Both the position numbers and the translations under genes were made by a program. The notes beneath the pieces were generated by a model. The model did no database searches, was not told where the DNA came from, and was given only the letters and a program-made list of their open reading frames with translations. This document shows, piece after piece, positions 1-8,930 of a DNA stretch of 40,945 bases. Positions within the stretch are counted from its first letter, which is position 1. Each line of letters opens with the position of its first letter. The stretch is taken from assembly GCA_031270705.1 (NCBI GenBank), contig JAISWW010000078.1:1-40945 (forward strand), in the 5' to 3' direction. This DNA is from Deltaproteobacteria bacterium. Lineage in GTDB: Bacteria; Desulfobacterota; Desulfarculia; Adiutricales; Adiutricaceae.

Positions 1-547
1 ACCCCGCTAAACCTAAGGTCTTTTATCCATCATGACCTAGGCAGGGGGAGGAACGCGCGAAAAATCATGGGTCATCATAACATAAATTGAGCCAACTAAA
101 AAAACGCTCAAAAGCCCTCAAAAGCCCTTAAAAAAATTTTCCTAGCCTTAAGGCCAAACTATAAAGACGGGATAAAGCTAGATCTGGAGTTTTTAAGCCT
201 TAGCCCGCCCAGAGAAAACTTCTTCCCTGAGTAGCGCGTTTTCGGCCCGAAGCCGCGTCTATTTTAACTATTTATCTATAAAAAGAAATATAAATAAATT
301 ATATCATATAATTTATAAAAGAAAAAATATCTATTTTATGATTAAGGACTTTTGAGTAAATAGTCTTTTGAGAAGAGCCAAAAAACCTAGCTAATTTTTA
401 GTTTTAAGGCTTTTTGGGGATTTGGCTAGCCAGCGCCACTATATAATTATAGGCGCTAAGGGTCAGAGGCGCGAATTCATCTCCAGCGGGCCAAACAAAA
501 ACGGTTCCGGACGAAAAAAACCCGCCCTTAGGGAAAGAAACCGTGGC
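1..547. other. AT-rich gene-free stretch with small hairpins
   Basis: No convincing gene is seen. Two inverted repeats stand out: CCTAAGGTC (12-20) against GACCTAGG (34-41), and AGCGCC (432-437) against GGCGCT (452-457) with an AT-rich loop. The second lies about 90 bases beyond the stop of the minus-strand gene at 548 and could be its terminator, though no T tract is obvious. Around 285-345 the DNA is almost pure A/T, with a near-palindrome at about 297-315. The minus strand of 12-41 contains GGTCATGA, which partly resembles the RNA element described near 27.2 and 34.8 kb. Confidence 0.5.
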
Positions 548-847
548 CTAAGGCCTTAAAGGGCTGACGGAATAACCCAAAAGATCTTTGAGATTATCCG
601 GGATCTCCATTTGCGGCAAATCCAGGCGCGTCAAAGCTTGCCGAAAAAGCTCCACTTGCTCCTCAAAGGGTTGGGTGCGGTCAACTATGAGCCAGGGTTC
701 TTGGCGAAAAGAACACTGGCCGCTTTTGAGTTTTAAACCGGCGTAGAGGAGTTTGCCCGTGGAGACCTTCAAACCCACTTTTTTGGCCAATTTTTCCAGA
801 TCGCTTAACAAAATTTTTTGTTTTTTGACCGAGCCAGTCAAACGCAT
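548..847 (-). CDS. small conserved hypothetical protein (99 aa)
   Basis: A soluble 99-residue protein with a basic N-terminal half and an acidic C-terminal half; no catalytic motif, signal peptide or membrane segment is visible. The start is supported by AGGAGG six bases upstream of the ATG. It follows the fumarase beta-type gene by 27 bases on the same strand, so it is probably the last gene of the hemerythrin operon. The central stretch (residues about 45-75: QEPWLIVDRTQPFEEQ) looks like a folded core, and from memory similar short proteins occur in deltaproteobacteria, but I cannot give a function. Confidence 0.75.
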   Translation of the reverse strand: MRLTGSVKKQKILLSDLEKLAKKVGLKVSTGKLLYAGLKLKSGQCSFRQEPWLIVDRTQPFEEQVELFRQALTRLDLPQMEIPDNLKDLLGYSVSPLRP

Positions 848-874
848 TTAGGCCTCCTAAAAATTAAAAAAACC

Positions 875-1429
875 CTAAAGCCGCCAGGCGGCTGGGCCAC
901 TCTCATAAAGATCTTGACCGGCCAGGTCATTAATGACCACGGCCGGCATGGCTTCCACCGTTAAGCGCAATAAGGCCTCAGGCCCCAGTTCCGGCCAGGC
1001 CAGAGTTTGGGCGGCGGTGATTTTTTGGCCATAAAAAGCCCCCGCGCCGCCCACGGCGGCCAGATAAACGGCCCCATGTTTCAGAAGAGCCTCTTTGACC
1101 TCTGGGCTCCGGCGACCTTTGCCGACCAAGACGCGCACCCCTTTGGACAATAAAGTGGGCGTAAAGAGATCCATCCGCCCGCTCGTGGTCGGGCCCGCCG
1201 CCCCAATGACCAAACCCGGCGGAGCCGGGGAGGGGCCGGTATAATAAATAATTTGCCCCTCGAGCTCAAAGGGGAGCTCTTGGCCAGACTTAATTAAATC
1301 GGCCAAAAAACGATGAGCCATGTCTCTGGCCGCGTAAACTTGGCCAAAAAGAGCCACTTCCTGACCCGCGGCCAGGGTTTTGAGGGTCTCCAAAGCCACT
1401 GGGGCTTGTAAGGCGATGGGTTGGCTCAC
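875..1429 (-). CDS. fumarase/tartrate dehydratase beta-type subunit (class I C-terminal domain)
   Basis: At 184 residues this matches the length of the beta subunit of two-subunit class I fumarases and L(+)-tartrate dehydratases, which hydrate or dehydrate dicarboxylates with an Fe-S cluster held by the alpha subunit. The diagnostic GAAGPTTSGRMD motif (about residues 77-88) binds substrate in this family, and the GKGRRSPEV and VGGAGAFYGQ segments also fit. The alpha subunit that carries the [4Fe-4S] cluster is not in the window, so this is either an orphan subunit or partnered elsewhere. The ATG lies two bases after the hemerythrin stop, implying co-translation. Exact substrate is not decidable from the beta subunit alone. 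Confidence 0.85.
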   Translation of the reverse strand: MSQPIALQAPVALETLKTLAAGQEVALFGQVYAARDMAHRFLADLIKSGQELPFELEGQIIYYTGPSPAPPGLVIGAAGPTTSGRMDLFTPTLLSKGVRVLVGKGRRSPEVKEALLKHGAVYLAAVGGAGAFYGQKITAAQTLAWPELGPEALLRLTVEAMPAVVINDLAGQDLYESGPAAWRL

Positions 1430-1431
1430 GC

Positions 1432-1821
1432 TTAGTTTTTCTTCTGGAGATAAAAGGCCGCGAACTCCCGGTCATGGCGCATGATGTGTTCCTTGAGCCA
1501 ATTGACGACGATGGAGTTGATGCCTAAAAGGACGGAGGTCTTGTTGGTGGCTTGCTTATACTCTTCCAGCTTCTTTTTAAAGATAGCCGCGAATTCCACG
1601 TGGAGCTTTCTATGATCCTCATACTTGGGATACTGACTGCCCCGTTGGTAAGCCTCCTCATCGGAAAAATGCTTGGAGACGTAATCCTTCAGAAAGTTTA
1701 AAGTGACCTCAACCTTATCGCTCTTGGAGCTATCCACCAGAAAGTCAGCCTGACGGAAAAGCTCTTTGTGCTGCTCATCAATCTTAGGTATACCCGTTTC
1801 CAGGTTTTTCGACCAAAGCAT
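1432..1821 (-). CDS. bacteriohemerythrin
   Basis: A 129-residue single-domain hemerythrin, a four-helix protein that reversibly binds O2 at a di-iron site. All ligand motifs can be read in order: H18 in DEQHKELF, H-x3-E in HFSDEE (about 51-55), H-x3-H in HRKLH (about 70-74), and H-x4-D in HIMRHD near residue 114. Length is usual for the family. An AAGGA sequence precedes the ATG. It heads an operon with the fumarase beta-type gene two bases downstream; class I fumarases are oxygen-sensitive, so oxygen storage or scavenging next to such an enzyme makes sense, but that link is inference. Confidence 0.93.
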   Translation of the reverse strand: MLWSKNLETGIPKIDEQHKELFRQADFLVDSSKSDKVEVTLNFLKDYVSKHFSDEEAYQRGSQYPKYEDHRKLHVEFAAIFKKKLEEYKQATNKTSVLLGINSIVVNWLKEHIMRHDREFAAFYLQKKN

Positions 1822-2065
1822 ATATAGTTTTCCTTAGTAAAACTTAAGAGGCCATAAAAAAGATATAAAAAAGGATATAAAAAGGCCAAAAAACAAACGC
1901 GCGATCAAAACCCGCCCTCGGCTCTAGGGCCCAGAGCTTTATTTAGCCCAAAAACATTACGTCTAAAATAGCGCTTAGAAAACCAAAAGGCAAACTTTTT
2001 TTTAAGATTTGATCCAACTAGAAAGGACTATCTTTAGCCGCTTAACCCCAAAAACCAAAAAACGC
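1822..2065. other. intergenic gap upstream of the hemerythrin operon
   Basis: About 240 bases between the stop of the YiiX-like gene and the hemerythrin start, both on the minus strand. It is A/T-rich with scattered GGCC, and presumably holds the hemerythrin promoter; I could not pick a convincing -35/-10 pair. Confidence 0.4.
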
Positions 2066-2773
2066 TTAAGGATTCTGGCCCCCTTTAATCCGGCCCGCCA
2101 AAGTCAGATAAGGGCTATTCAAAAAATCCGCCGGGGCCACGGCCAATTCCCCTAAGGGCGGATTTTGGCCAAAACGCTTTTCGATTAAGGCTTTAACGAC
2201 GGGATGGGTCAAATCATAGTCTTTAAAAGGCCTTAAGGGCACAAGCTCCAAGCCTAAACCCCTTTGGTAGATCTTATAAACCAGCTCTGAGCAATAAATT
2301 TGCTCATCAGACCATAAAAACTTAAAATCATAAGGCTTGCCATCAAAAACATTCCCAACTTCGATCATCTTGGCCAAAGCCTGGCCGGTTATGAGGCTAG
2401 GGTCTTTTAAGCGATACTGGAGTAGATCGCCTTTGGCTCTGGCCACAAAAACCGCCATGGGCGTTAAGGTGACATTGGCCAGGGCCTCGTAAACAAAAAC
2501 CTGGCCATCTCGCCAATAAACGACGCCCGTATGGGTGTATTGAGAGCCCGTGGCCAAGGTCAAAGCCAGGGTTTGGAAGGTGTCGACCGCCTGGAGGAGG
2601 ATATCCCCATCTTTAAAATCAGCCGCGGCCCAATCCTGGGCTTGGCTCTGGGCGCCCTGGGCCAAGCCCGCTTGAGGGCTGAAAAATCCCAAAACCAGAG
2701 CCGCCATCATGAGCCCCATGATGGCCCAAAAATAAAGTTTCGGCGCTAAGAAAGATTTTTGGCTTTTAGGCAT
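2066..2773 (-). CDS. YiiX/YebB-like permuted NlpC/P60 cysteine peptidase, exported
   Basis: A 235-residue protein with an N-terminal signal or anchor (about residues 13-39, hydrophobic, ending near GLAQGA). The body matches the permuted papain-like NlpC/P60 (YiiX) family: GDILLQ start, YTHTGVVYW with the likely catalytic His, a following acidic YEAL, and DEQIYCSELVYKIY with the nucleophilic Cys. Such enzymes hydrolyse amide bonds in peptidoglycan or lipid-linked substrates in the envelope. AGGAGA six bases before ATG supports the start. It stands alone, divergent from the HIT-mutS-amiC operon. The precise substrate is unknown. Confidence 0.85.
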   Translation of the reverse strand: MPKSQKSFLAPKLYFWAIMGLMMAALVLGFFSPQAGLAQGAQSQAQDWAAADFKDGDILLQAVDTFQTLALTLATGSQYTHTGVVYWRDGQVFVYEALANVTLTPMAVFVARAKGDLLQYRLKDPSLITGQALAKMIEVGNVFDGKPYDFKFLWSDEQIYCSELVYKIYQRGLGLELVPLRPFKDYDLTHPVVKALIEKRFGQNPPLGELAVAPADFLNSPYLTLAGRIKGGQNP

Positions 2774-2942
2774 AGGTCTCTCCTGAAAAAAAGCTGATTT
2801 TTCCTAGCTTAACCAAAAGACCCCTTTAGCGCAAACGGCCCAAAAAAATTGGCTCCTAAAAACTAGGGCTTCGCCGGTCTTTTCGCGCCGCCAAAGCCTG
2901 GCCCCTTGGGGGTTTTAGGGGGCTGACTTGGTCTAACTTATC

Positions 2943-2971
2943 TTTACAAAAAAGGTTTTTTGTCATATAAT
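2943..2971 (+). promoter_or_regulatory. sigma-70 promoter for the HIT-mutS-amiC operon
   Basis: TTTACA (2943-2948), a 17-base spacer, then a perfect TATAAT (2966-2971). The -10 lies inside a 15-base palindrome, GTCATATAATATGAC (2962-2976), which could be an operator. Transcription would start near 2978. Confidence 0.75.
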
Positions 2972-2992
2972 ATGACCTCATGTATATCTATA

Positions 2993-3033
2993 GGGAACAG
3001 GTTCGCTAGTTCCCGCGTTCCCTACTAGTTCCC
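2993..3033 (+). repeat. GGGAAC hairpin with three GTTCCC copies in the leader
   Basis: GGGAAC at 2993-2998 can pair with any of three GTTCCC copies (3009-3014, 3017-3022, 3028-3033), giving mutually exclusive hairpins in the roughly 120-base 5' leader of the HIT gene. No T tract follows. Role unknown. Confidence 0.5.
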
Positions 3034-3099
3034 TACTAAAGATTAACTATAGTCAAATTATAGTCTATTTTTGGTCGCTTGACCAAAAGGAGAGCCATT

Positions 3100-3579
3100 T
3101 TGTCGGACACGCTCTGGGCGCCCTGGCGCATGGATTACATTTTAGGCCCCAAAAAACCCGATTGTTTTTTTTGCCTGCCGCCTGACCATCTGGGCCCCGA
3201 TCCAGAACGCTTGGTTCTTTATAGCGACGCCCTAAGCCTAGTCATCATGAACCTTTATCCCTACAATAACGCCCATCTTATGGTGGCTCCCCGGCGCCAT
3301 GTGGCTTCTTTGGCTTTGGCCACGGAAGAAGAAAGAGTCTCTCTCATAAACCTAGCCGCCAAAACCACCTTGATCTTGGATCAAGTCCTGGCTCCCCAGG
3401 GCTATAACCTCGGGATCAACCAAGGTTTAGTGGCCGGCGCGGGTCTCGCCGATCACCTCCATTTCCATATCGCCCCGCGTTGGTCGGGCGACACCAATTT
3501 CATGACCGTCTTAGCCGAGACGCGGGTCATTCCCGAGCATATCCGGGCCACCTATGACCAACTGGTAGGGCGCTTTTGA
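3100..3579 (+). CDS. HIT-family nucleotide hydrolase/phosphorylase
   Basis: A histidine-triad protein of 159 residues. The active-site triad is DHLHFHIAPRW near residue 130, and the N-terminal LWAPWRMDYI plus DCFFC resemble Ap4A-phosphorylase-like HIT proteins. These enzymes act on nucleoside phosphoramidates or dinucleoside polyphosphates in the cytoplasm. I chose the TTG at 3100 because AAGGAG ends seven bases upstream; an in-frame TTG at 3079 would overlap that Shine-Dalgarno sequence. The stop overlaps the mutS TTG start (TTGA, 3576-3579), so the two are translationally coupled. Confidence 0.9.
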   Translation: MSDTLWAPWRMDYILGPKKPDCFFCLPPDHLGPDPERLVLYSDALSLVIMNLYPYNNAHLMVAPRRHVASLALATEEERVSLINLAAKTTLILDQVLAPQGYNLGINQGLVAGAGLADHLHFHIAPRWSGDTNFMTVLAETRVIPEHIRATYDQLVGRF

Positions 3580-6215
3580 GCCGCCAGACGACTCTGGGCC
3601 TGACGCCCGCCCTCAAACAGTGGCTAGCCATTAAGGAAGCCCACCCGGAGACTATTTTATTTTTTCAGGTGGGCGACTTTTACGAGCTCTTCTTTGAGGA
3701 CGCCACCTTAGCCGCGCCTTTGTTGGAGCTGACCTTAACTAGCCGCCAAAAACTCGAGGGCGCCCCAGTCCCCTTGTGTGGAGTGCCTCTCTCGGCTGGG
3801 GAAACTTATATCGCCCGTTTAGTCCAAATGGGCCATAAAGTGGCGGTTTGCGATCAGATTGGCCCCACGCCCACCAAAGGCTTAGCCGAAAGAGTGGTTA
3901 GCCGGGTGGTGACGCCGGCCACTATTTTGCCCCCGGACGGCGAAAATAGGGCCCGGTATTTAGTGGCCTTAAATCATGAGCCTAGCGCCAAAGCTTTCGC
4001 TTTGGCGGCCTTGGAAGTTTCCACGGGCGACTTTATCCTCGGCCAATGGCCGAGCGCCGAGGATCTGTGGTCGGAATTAACGGCTTTGGAGCCGGCGGAG
4101 CTCATTATTCCCCAGAGCGCGAGCCCTGAGCTCCAAAGCCTAGCCGAGGCTTTGGGCGTCTTTCAGACTATTTGGCCCGACGCGGCCTTTGTCCCTAGCG
4201 CCTCTTTAGCCAATTGGCGCCGGGTTTTTGGGGAGGATTTTCAGCCCGATCCCGTGGATAGCCCCTTGGTTTTGGCCGTGGGCTCGGTGGCTTTGGGTTA
4301 CGCTCTCTCTTTGAGTCCCAAGGCGGATTCTGGGACGGGTTCTGGGACGGATTCTAGGTCGGATTTAAGCTACCTGGCTCCTCCCCGAAGGCTCTGGGCC
4401 AATCCTTATCTGGGTTTAGACGAAGCGGCCATCCGCAATCTGGAATTGACCCGCTCTTTAAAGGACAATAGCCCCAATCACACCGTTTTAAAGCTCATAT
4501 CGCGGCACGTAACGCCCATGGGTGGCCGCTTATTAAAAGATTGGCTCTTAAAACCGCTCAGGAACCGCTCCCAAGTGAGCGCTCGCCATGAGGCCGTGGC
4601 TAGCTTGGTCGCGGATGGCTTAAAACGCGAAAAACTGCTGGAGCTTTTAAAAAGGGCTCTCGATCTAGAAAGAGCTTTAAGCCGCTTAACTTTGGGCCGC
4701 GGCTCCGTTCGGGATCTGGTGGCCGTCCGCACCACCCTAAGCCAAGCCGCGCCCATAAAAGAGCTACTATTAGATAACCCGGCCCCGCTTCTCCGCGAAT
4801 TAGCCCAAAACCTGGAGACTTGCCCCCAGATCTTGGCCCGGCTAGAGGCTTCTTTGGTCGATAGCCCCTTGATTCCGGGGGCTAGCCAAATCGTTAGACC
4901 CGGTTTGTCGCCCAAACTGGACGAACTAAGGGATTTGGAGAGCGGCGGCAAAAAACGGGTCGCGGCCATAGAAGCCCAAGAGCGAGGCCGCACGGGCATC
5001 AATAATCTCAAAGTCGGATTTAACAAGGTTTTCGGTTATTATTTAGAAGTCACCAAATCCAATTTGACTTCGGTTCCGCCCGAATGGATCCGCAAACAGA
5101 CCATCGCCGGCGGCGAAAGGTACGTGACGGCGGAATTAAAAGAGTGGGAAGAAAAAATTGTTACGGCTGGGGAAAAAAGGCAGACTTTAGAAAATAGGAT
5201 CCTCGAGCGCCTCAAAAGCCTCGTGGCCCGCCAAGCTCCCCAAATAAAACAATTGGCGGCCAACTTAGCCGCCATTGACGCTCTGGCGGCTTTGGCCGTG
5301 ACGGCTTTGGAGCGCTCGTGGGTGAGGCCCGAGCTCACCGACGACGATATCTTAGACATCAAAGGCGGTCGCCATCCCGTGGTGGAAGCCGCCCTGCCGC
5401 CGGGCGAGACCTTTGTGGCCAATGACACGCTTTTAAACCCTTGGGAGAGATTGTTAATTATAACTGGCCCCAATATGGCTGGCAAATCCACTATTTTAAG
5501 ACAAACCGCCCTAATTGTTATCTTAAATCAGATGGGCTCCTTCGTGCCGGCCGAAAAAGCCCTTTTGTCCATGCGCGACCAGGTCTTTACCCGGGTGGGG
5601 GCCTCGGATGATTTGGCTCGCGGCCAATCGACTTTTATGGTGGAAATGAGCGAGACGGCCCGGATCTTGCGCAAAGCCTCGCCTCGGAGCTTGGTTATCT
5701 TGGACGAGGTGGGCCGAGGCACTTCCACCTTTGACGGCTTAGCCATCGCCTGGGCCGTGGCCGAGAGTTTGCACGATCTGGGCCAGCGCGGAGTCCCGAC
5801 CTTATTCGCGACCCATTATCACGAGCTGGTGGATTTGGCCCGAACCAAGCCCTTAACGCGCAATTACAATGTCGCGGTCAAAAAATTGGGGCAAGGCATT
5901 ATCTTTTTACGCCGCTTAACCCCAGGCGGGGCTTCGCGCAGTTATGGCTTAGTGGTGGCCGCTTTGGCTGGGCTACCGGATCGGGTCATTCGCCGGGCCG
6001 GAGAGGTTTTAGCCGATCTGACCCGGCAGAAGCGGCTCTTGGTGCGGCCCGCTCAAGCCCCCCGGGATCTTTTGGCCGAGGCCGGCTTAAAAGACGACCC
6101 ACCCCAGGCCTTAGTGAGGGAGATCAGCCAATTGAAGCTAGAGGAATTTACCCCTTTGGAGGCTTTTAATCTTTTAACGGAGTTAAAGGCCCGAGCCCAA
6201 GAGATGACCCTTTGA
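3576..6215 (+). CDS. mutS: DNA mismatch repair ATPase MutS
   Basis: Full-length MutS (879 residues). The mismatch-recognition domain begins with FFQVGDFYELF, which contains the Phe-x-Glu wedge. The C-terminal ABC ATPase has Walker A GPNMAGKST near residue 630, then signature and Walker B in VILDEVGRGTSTFDG near 706, followed by the FATHYHEL switch. The protein binds mispairs and recruits MutL. A stretch of about 16 Gly/Ser/Asp residues near 250-265 is encoded by short direct repeats (4322-4363) and looks like a lineage-specific linker. The start is TTG, overlapping the HIT stop; the end overlaps the amidase start in the same way. Confidence 0.97.
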   Translation: MSRQTTLGLTPALKQWLAIKEAHPETILFFQVGDFYELFFEDATLAAPLLELTLTSRQKLEGAPVPLCGVPLSAGETYIARLVQMGHKVAVCDQIGPTPTKGLAERVVSRVVTPATILPPDGENRARYLVALNHEPSAKAFALAALEVSTGDFILGQWPSAEDLWSELTALEPAELIIPQSASPELQSLAEALGVFQTIWPDAAFVPSASLANWRRVFGEDFQPDPVDSPLVLAVGSVALGYALSLSPKADSGTGSGTDSRSDLSYLAPPRRLWANPYLGLDEAAIRNLELTRSLKDNSPNHTVLKLISRHVTPMGGRLLKDWLLKPLRNRSQVSARHEAVASLVADGLKREKLLELLKRALDLERALSRLTLGRGSVRDLVAVRTTLSQAAPIKELLLDNPAPLLRELAQNLETCPQILARLEASLVDSPLIPGASQIVRPGLSPKLDELRDLESGGKKRVAAIEAQERGRTGINNLKVGFNKVFGYYLEVTKSNLTSVPPEWIRKQTIAGGERYVTAELKEWEEKIVTAGEKRQTLENRILERLKSLVARQAPQIKQLAANLAAIDALAALAVTALERSWVRPELTDDDILDIKGGRHPVVEAALPPGETFVANDTLLNPWERLLIITGPNMAGKSTILRQTALIVILNQMGSFVPAEKALLSMRDQVFTRVGASDDLARGQSTFMVEMSETARILRKASPRSLVILDEVGRGTSTFDGLAIAWAVAESLHDLGQRGVPTLFATHYHELVDLARTKPLTRNYNVAVKKLGQGIIFLRRLTPGGASRSYGLVVAALAGLPDRVIRRAGEVLADLTRQKRLLVRPAQAPRDLLAEAGLKDDPPQALVREISQLKLEEFTPLEAFNLLTELKARAQEMTL

Positions 6216-8008
6216 CCCCTGGCCTAGCTTTCCGGTTATTGGCTAGCCTAGCGGCTTGGCTCTTTTGGCTGAGCGCTCCCCTCGAGGCGGCGGGGGAATT
6301 GGCTCGCGCCCAGGCGGCGCGAGCGGCCTTTTTGCAGAAAGCCTCGAGCCAAAAAAGAGCGGATTGGCTGGCTTTAATCGCCGAGTTCGCGACCGCGGCC
6401 AAAGCCCAGCCCAAGGCCGAGTTCGCGGCCAAAGCCCGCTTTATGGGCGCGGAATTGGCTTGGCTCAGCTACGAGCGTTTTGGCCAACCCGAAGACGCCC
6501 GCCAAACCCAAACCCTAGCCCGGCGAGCCATTCGCGATTGCCCGCGTTGCGAGACGGCTCCGGGGGCCCAAGTTTTGGTGGGCCGGGCTCTCATCGCGGA
6601 AAATAAACCCGATGAGGCTTACCGCGAATTAATGAAAGTGGAGCTCAATCATCCCCGGAGTTTGGAGACTGGGGCCGCTCGCGCTTTATTGGCTTCTTTG
6701 CGGCCTGGCCGAACTCCTCCGCCCGAGCCGGAAAAAGCTAGCCCCCCGGCTAAGCGGGCGGAAACCCCTATTAAACCCGAAAAAGCTCCCGCTCAACCCA
6801 AACCCGCGCCTAAAGAAGCGTTGCCTAAAACCCCGCGCCCAATCATTATAAATCCGCCCGCCTTTCCCAAACCCCGCGCGGACGGCTTGGCCCAGGTTTA
6901 TGGCCTAGAGCTAGTCGATTATGGGCCTTACCAAGAAGTCCTCATCTATGTGGATCAGGTGACCCCTTATGTGTATAACCTCATTCCGCCCAAGGGCTCC
7001 GGGGGCCATTTCCGGGTCTACGCGGATTTTAAAGGGGCCCGGTTTTCCCCGAAATTTAAAGCCCGCTTAAGCCAGTCCACGGATCTGGTCAAACTAGTCA
7101 AAGCCAATCAATTAACCAATGATACTGTCCGGGTGGTCGCCGATCTGCCCCAAGCCTATCCTTACCGGCCTTTGTTTTTGGAAAACCCCAAACGTTTGGC
7201 TCTCCAAGTGGCCAAGGAAGGCGCGGATCTGCCTCGGCCAGAAGCCGAAGCCGCCCCCAGCCCCCCGCCCAAACCCAAAGAAAAAGCCGCCCCGCCCGCT
7301 AAAGGGCCAGCTAGCTCCCTAGCCCGGCAACTTGGCTTAAAAATTCGGCGGGTGGCCATTGATCCCGGCCATGGCGGCAAAGACACGGGAGCCACGGGCC
7401 ACGGCGTCCGGGAAAAAGAGGTGGTCTTGCTAGCGAGCGAAATTTTAGCCGAAAAGATCCAGCGGATTTTGGGCTTAGAGGTCATTATGACTCGCTCGAC
7501 CGATAAATTTGTGACCTTGGATAGAAGAACGCGCCTAGCTAGAGAAAACCAAGCCGACTTATTTATCTCCATCCACGCCAACGCCAATAAAATCGCCAAG
7601 GTGGAAGGCTTTGAGACCTATATCCTCAATTTTACCGACGATCGCTCGGCTTTGGAGACCGCGGCCAGGGAAAACGCCGCTTCCGATAAATCCATGTCCG
7701 AGATGTATGGGATTTTGGAACTGATCGCCAAAAACACGCGGGTGGCCGAATCGAGAGTTTTGGCCAAAGCCCTCCACTCGGGAGCCCTGGCTAGCCTAGG
7801 ACAAAAACATAAAGTCCGGGATTTGGGCGTCAAAGAAGCCGTCTTTTTGGTCTTGGTCAATGTCAATGTGCCCTCGGCTCTTTTGGAAATTGGGTTTGTC
7901 ACCAACGCCAAGGAGGCTCAGCGCTTAAACCAAAAGGAGTATCTGGAGCTCTTGACCGACGGCTTAGTTAGTGGGCTAAAAGCCTATATAGATGGTTTGC
8001 CGAAATAA
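6212..8008 (+). CDS. amiC: N-acetylmuramoyl-L-alanine amidase (AmiC-like, AMIN + Amidase_3)
   Basis: A 598-residue exported amidase that cleaves the lactyl-peptide bond of peptidoglycan during cell separation. A signal peptide covers about residues 1-27 (cut near LEA-AGE). An Ala-rich helical repeat region follows, then a Pro/Lys-rich linker (about 170-215), an AMIN domain (about 225-335) that targets the enzyme to the septum, a second Pro-rich linker, and Amidase_3 (about 376-595). Zinc ligands and catalytic residues are visible: His in DPGHGG, Glu in VREKEV, His in SIHANAN, Glu in LLEIGFV. The start is TTG within the TTGA overlap with mutS. Confidence 0.95.
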   Translation: MTPGLAFRLLASLAAWLFWLSAPLEAAGELARAQAARAAFLQKASSQKRADWLALIAEFATAAKAQPKAEFAAKARFMGAELAWLSYERFGQPEDARQTQTLARRAIRDCPRCETAPGAQVLVGRALIAENKPDEAYRELMKVELNHPRSLETGAARALLASLRPGRTPPPEPEKASPPAKRAETPIKPEKAPAQPKPAPKEALPKTPRPIIINPPAFPKPRADGLAQVYGLELVDYGPYQEVLIYVDQVTPYVYNLIPPKGSGGHFRVYADFKGARFSPKFKARLSQSTDLVKLVKANQLTNDTVRVVADLPQAYPYRPLFLENPKRLALQVAKEGADLPRPEAEAAPSPPPKPKEKAAPPAKGPASSLARQLGLKIRRVAIDPGHGGKDTGATGHGVREKEVVLLASEILAEKIQRILGLEVIMTRSTDKFVTLDRRTRLARENQADLFISIHANANKIAKVEGFETYILNFTDDRSALETAARENAASDKSMSEMYGILELIAKNTRVAESRVLAKALHSGALASLGQKHKVRDLGVKEAVFLVLVNVNVPSALLEIGFVTNAKEAQRLNQKEYLELLTDGLVSGLKAYIDGLPK

Positions 8009-8022
8009 ATCGTTTTTTTCTT

Positions 8023-8877
8023 TTACTCAAAGACCTGGGCCATTTCATCTATATCTTTATCGGCCTTAACAATCAAAAGCTCCAAATAAATCGCCCCGCC
8101 CATGACGTTACTGAAAACTCGAGAGACACTAGTGATTATGAAGATGATTAGATAGAACATGACGGACATGGAGCCGCCCTCCGCGTCCAATTTAAAGGCA
8201 AATTGTTGAAAGCCCTCAACCGAGGCCAAATTCGGCAGCGAAAACATCGCCCCGAAGATTAGATAGCCCACATACATCAAAACGATTACGAGCGCGAAAA
8301 TCAGGAAATACAAAAACATAATTGAGCCGCGGTGGCCCTTGGTCAGCTCTTTGCTGCGCCGCATAGCCTCAATGGCGCCCAATTCTTCCACGACGATGAT
8401 CTGAATGGTTAAGCTCAGCATGGCGAAAAGCCAAAAGGCGAACCCCGCCAAACCCACGACTACGATGGCCATGAATAGGGAATTGAGCGACAATGACCTA
8501 GTCACGACAAATATAATCGAGACCGGGATAGAAAGGGCCACGACAATCAAAAATATTAATAAGCAGGCCAACAATAAAGTCGGTAACCGACAGACGCCCT
8601 TCGATAAGCACTCCTTAAACTCCACTTCCCGCTCTTGGTAATTTTTGACAATGGCTAAAGAGATCGAGCCTTGCGTGGCCAAGCCAATAACCGTCCCCGC
8701 GATACCCAATATACCCCCAAAGGATCCCATAAGGTCGCCCAAAAACCCGATGGCCTCGGCCATTAAAGTCAAACCCACGACGATAGGCAAGAGCTCGGAG
8801 AAAACCCAAGAGCAACGCGACAAGGTGGATTTGACGCTAAACTCTTCCTCGTAATTATCATAATCAACCATAGACAT
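8023..8877 (-). CDS. multi-pass integral membrane protein of unknown function
   Basis: 284 residues with about six hydrophobic segments (roughly 28-48, 53-72, 98-125, 134-162, 190-215, 235-262). The layout, including the EAMRRSKELTKGHRG loop between helices 4 and 5, is typical of the YciC/glycerophosphodiesterase membrane-domain type, where EA--RS--L--G is recurrent. That places it in a broad class without a defined biochemical role. It is convergent with amiC (14 bases between stops) and transcribed alone. The first ATG is used here; a second ATG two codons later is equally possible. Confidence 0.75.
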   Translation of the reverse strand: MSMVDYDNYEEEFSVKSTLSRCSWVFSELLPIVVGLTLMAEAIGFLGDLMGSFGGILGIAGTVIGLATQGSISLAIVKNYQEREVEFKECLSKGVCRLPTLLLACLLIFLIVVALSIPVSIIFVVTRSLSLNSLFMAIVVVGLAGFAFWLFAMLSLTIQIIVVEELGAIEAMRRSKELTKGHRGSIMFLYFLIFALVIVLMYVGYLIFGAMFSLPNLASVEGFQQFAFKLDAEGGSMSVMFYLIIFIITSVSRVFSNVMGGAIYLELLIVKADKDIDEMAQVFE

Positions 8878-8930
8878 AGGTAACCTGAGCCTATCCCAAC
8901 CAGAGCGTCGGAAAAAATATTAAAGCCATA

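Noticed and set aside
1-43. Fourth copy of the RNA-like element on the minus strand
   Set aside because: Only GGTCATGA is shared and no U tract is visible before the window edge; too weak to call.
4478-5746. Long minus-strand open frames within mutS
   Set aside because: Shadows of mutS codon bias; no independent signals.
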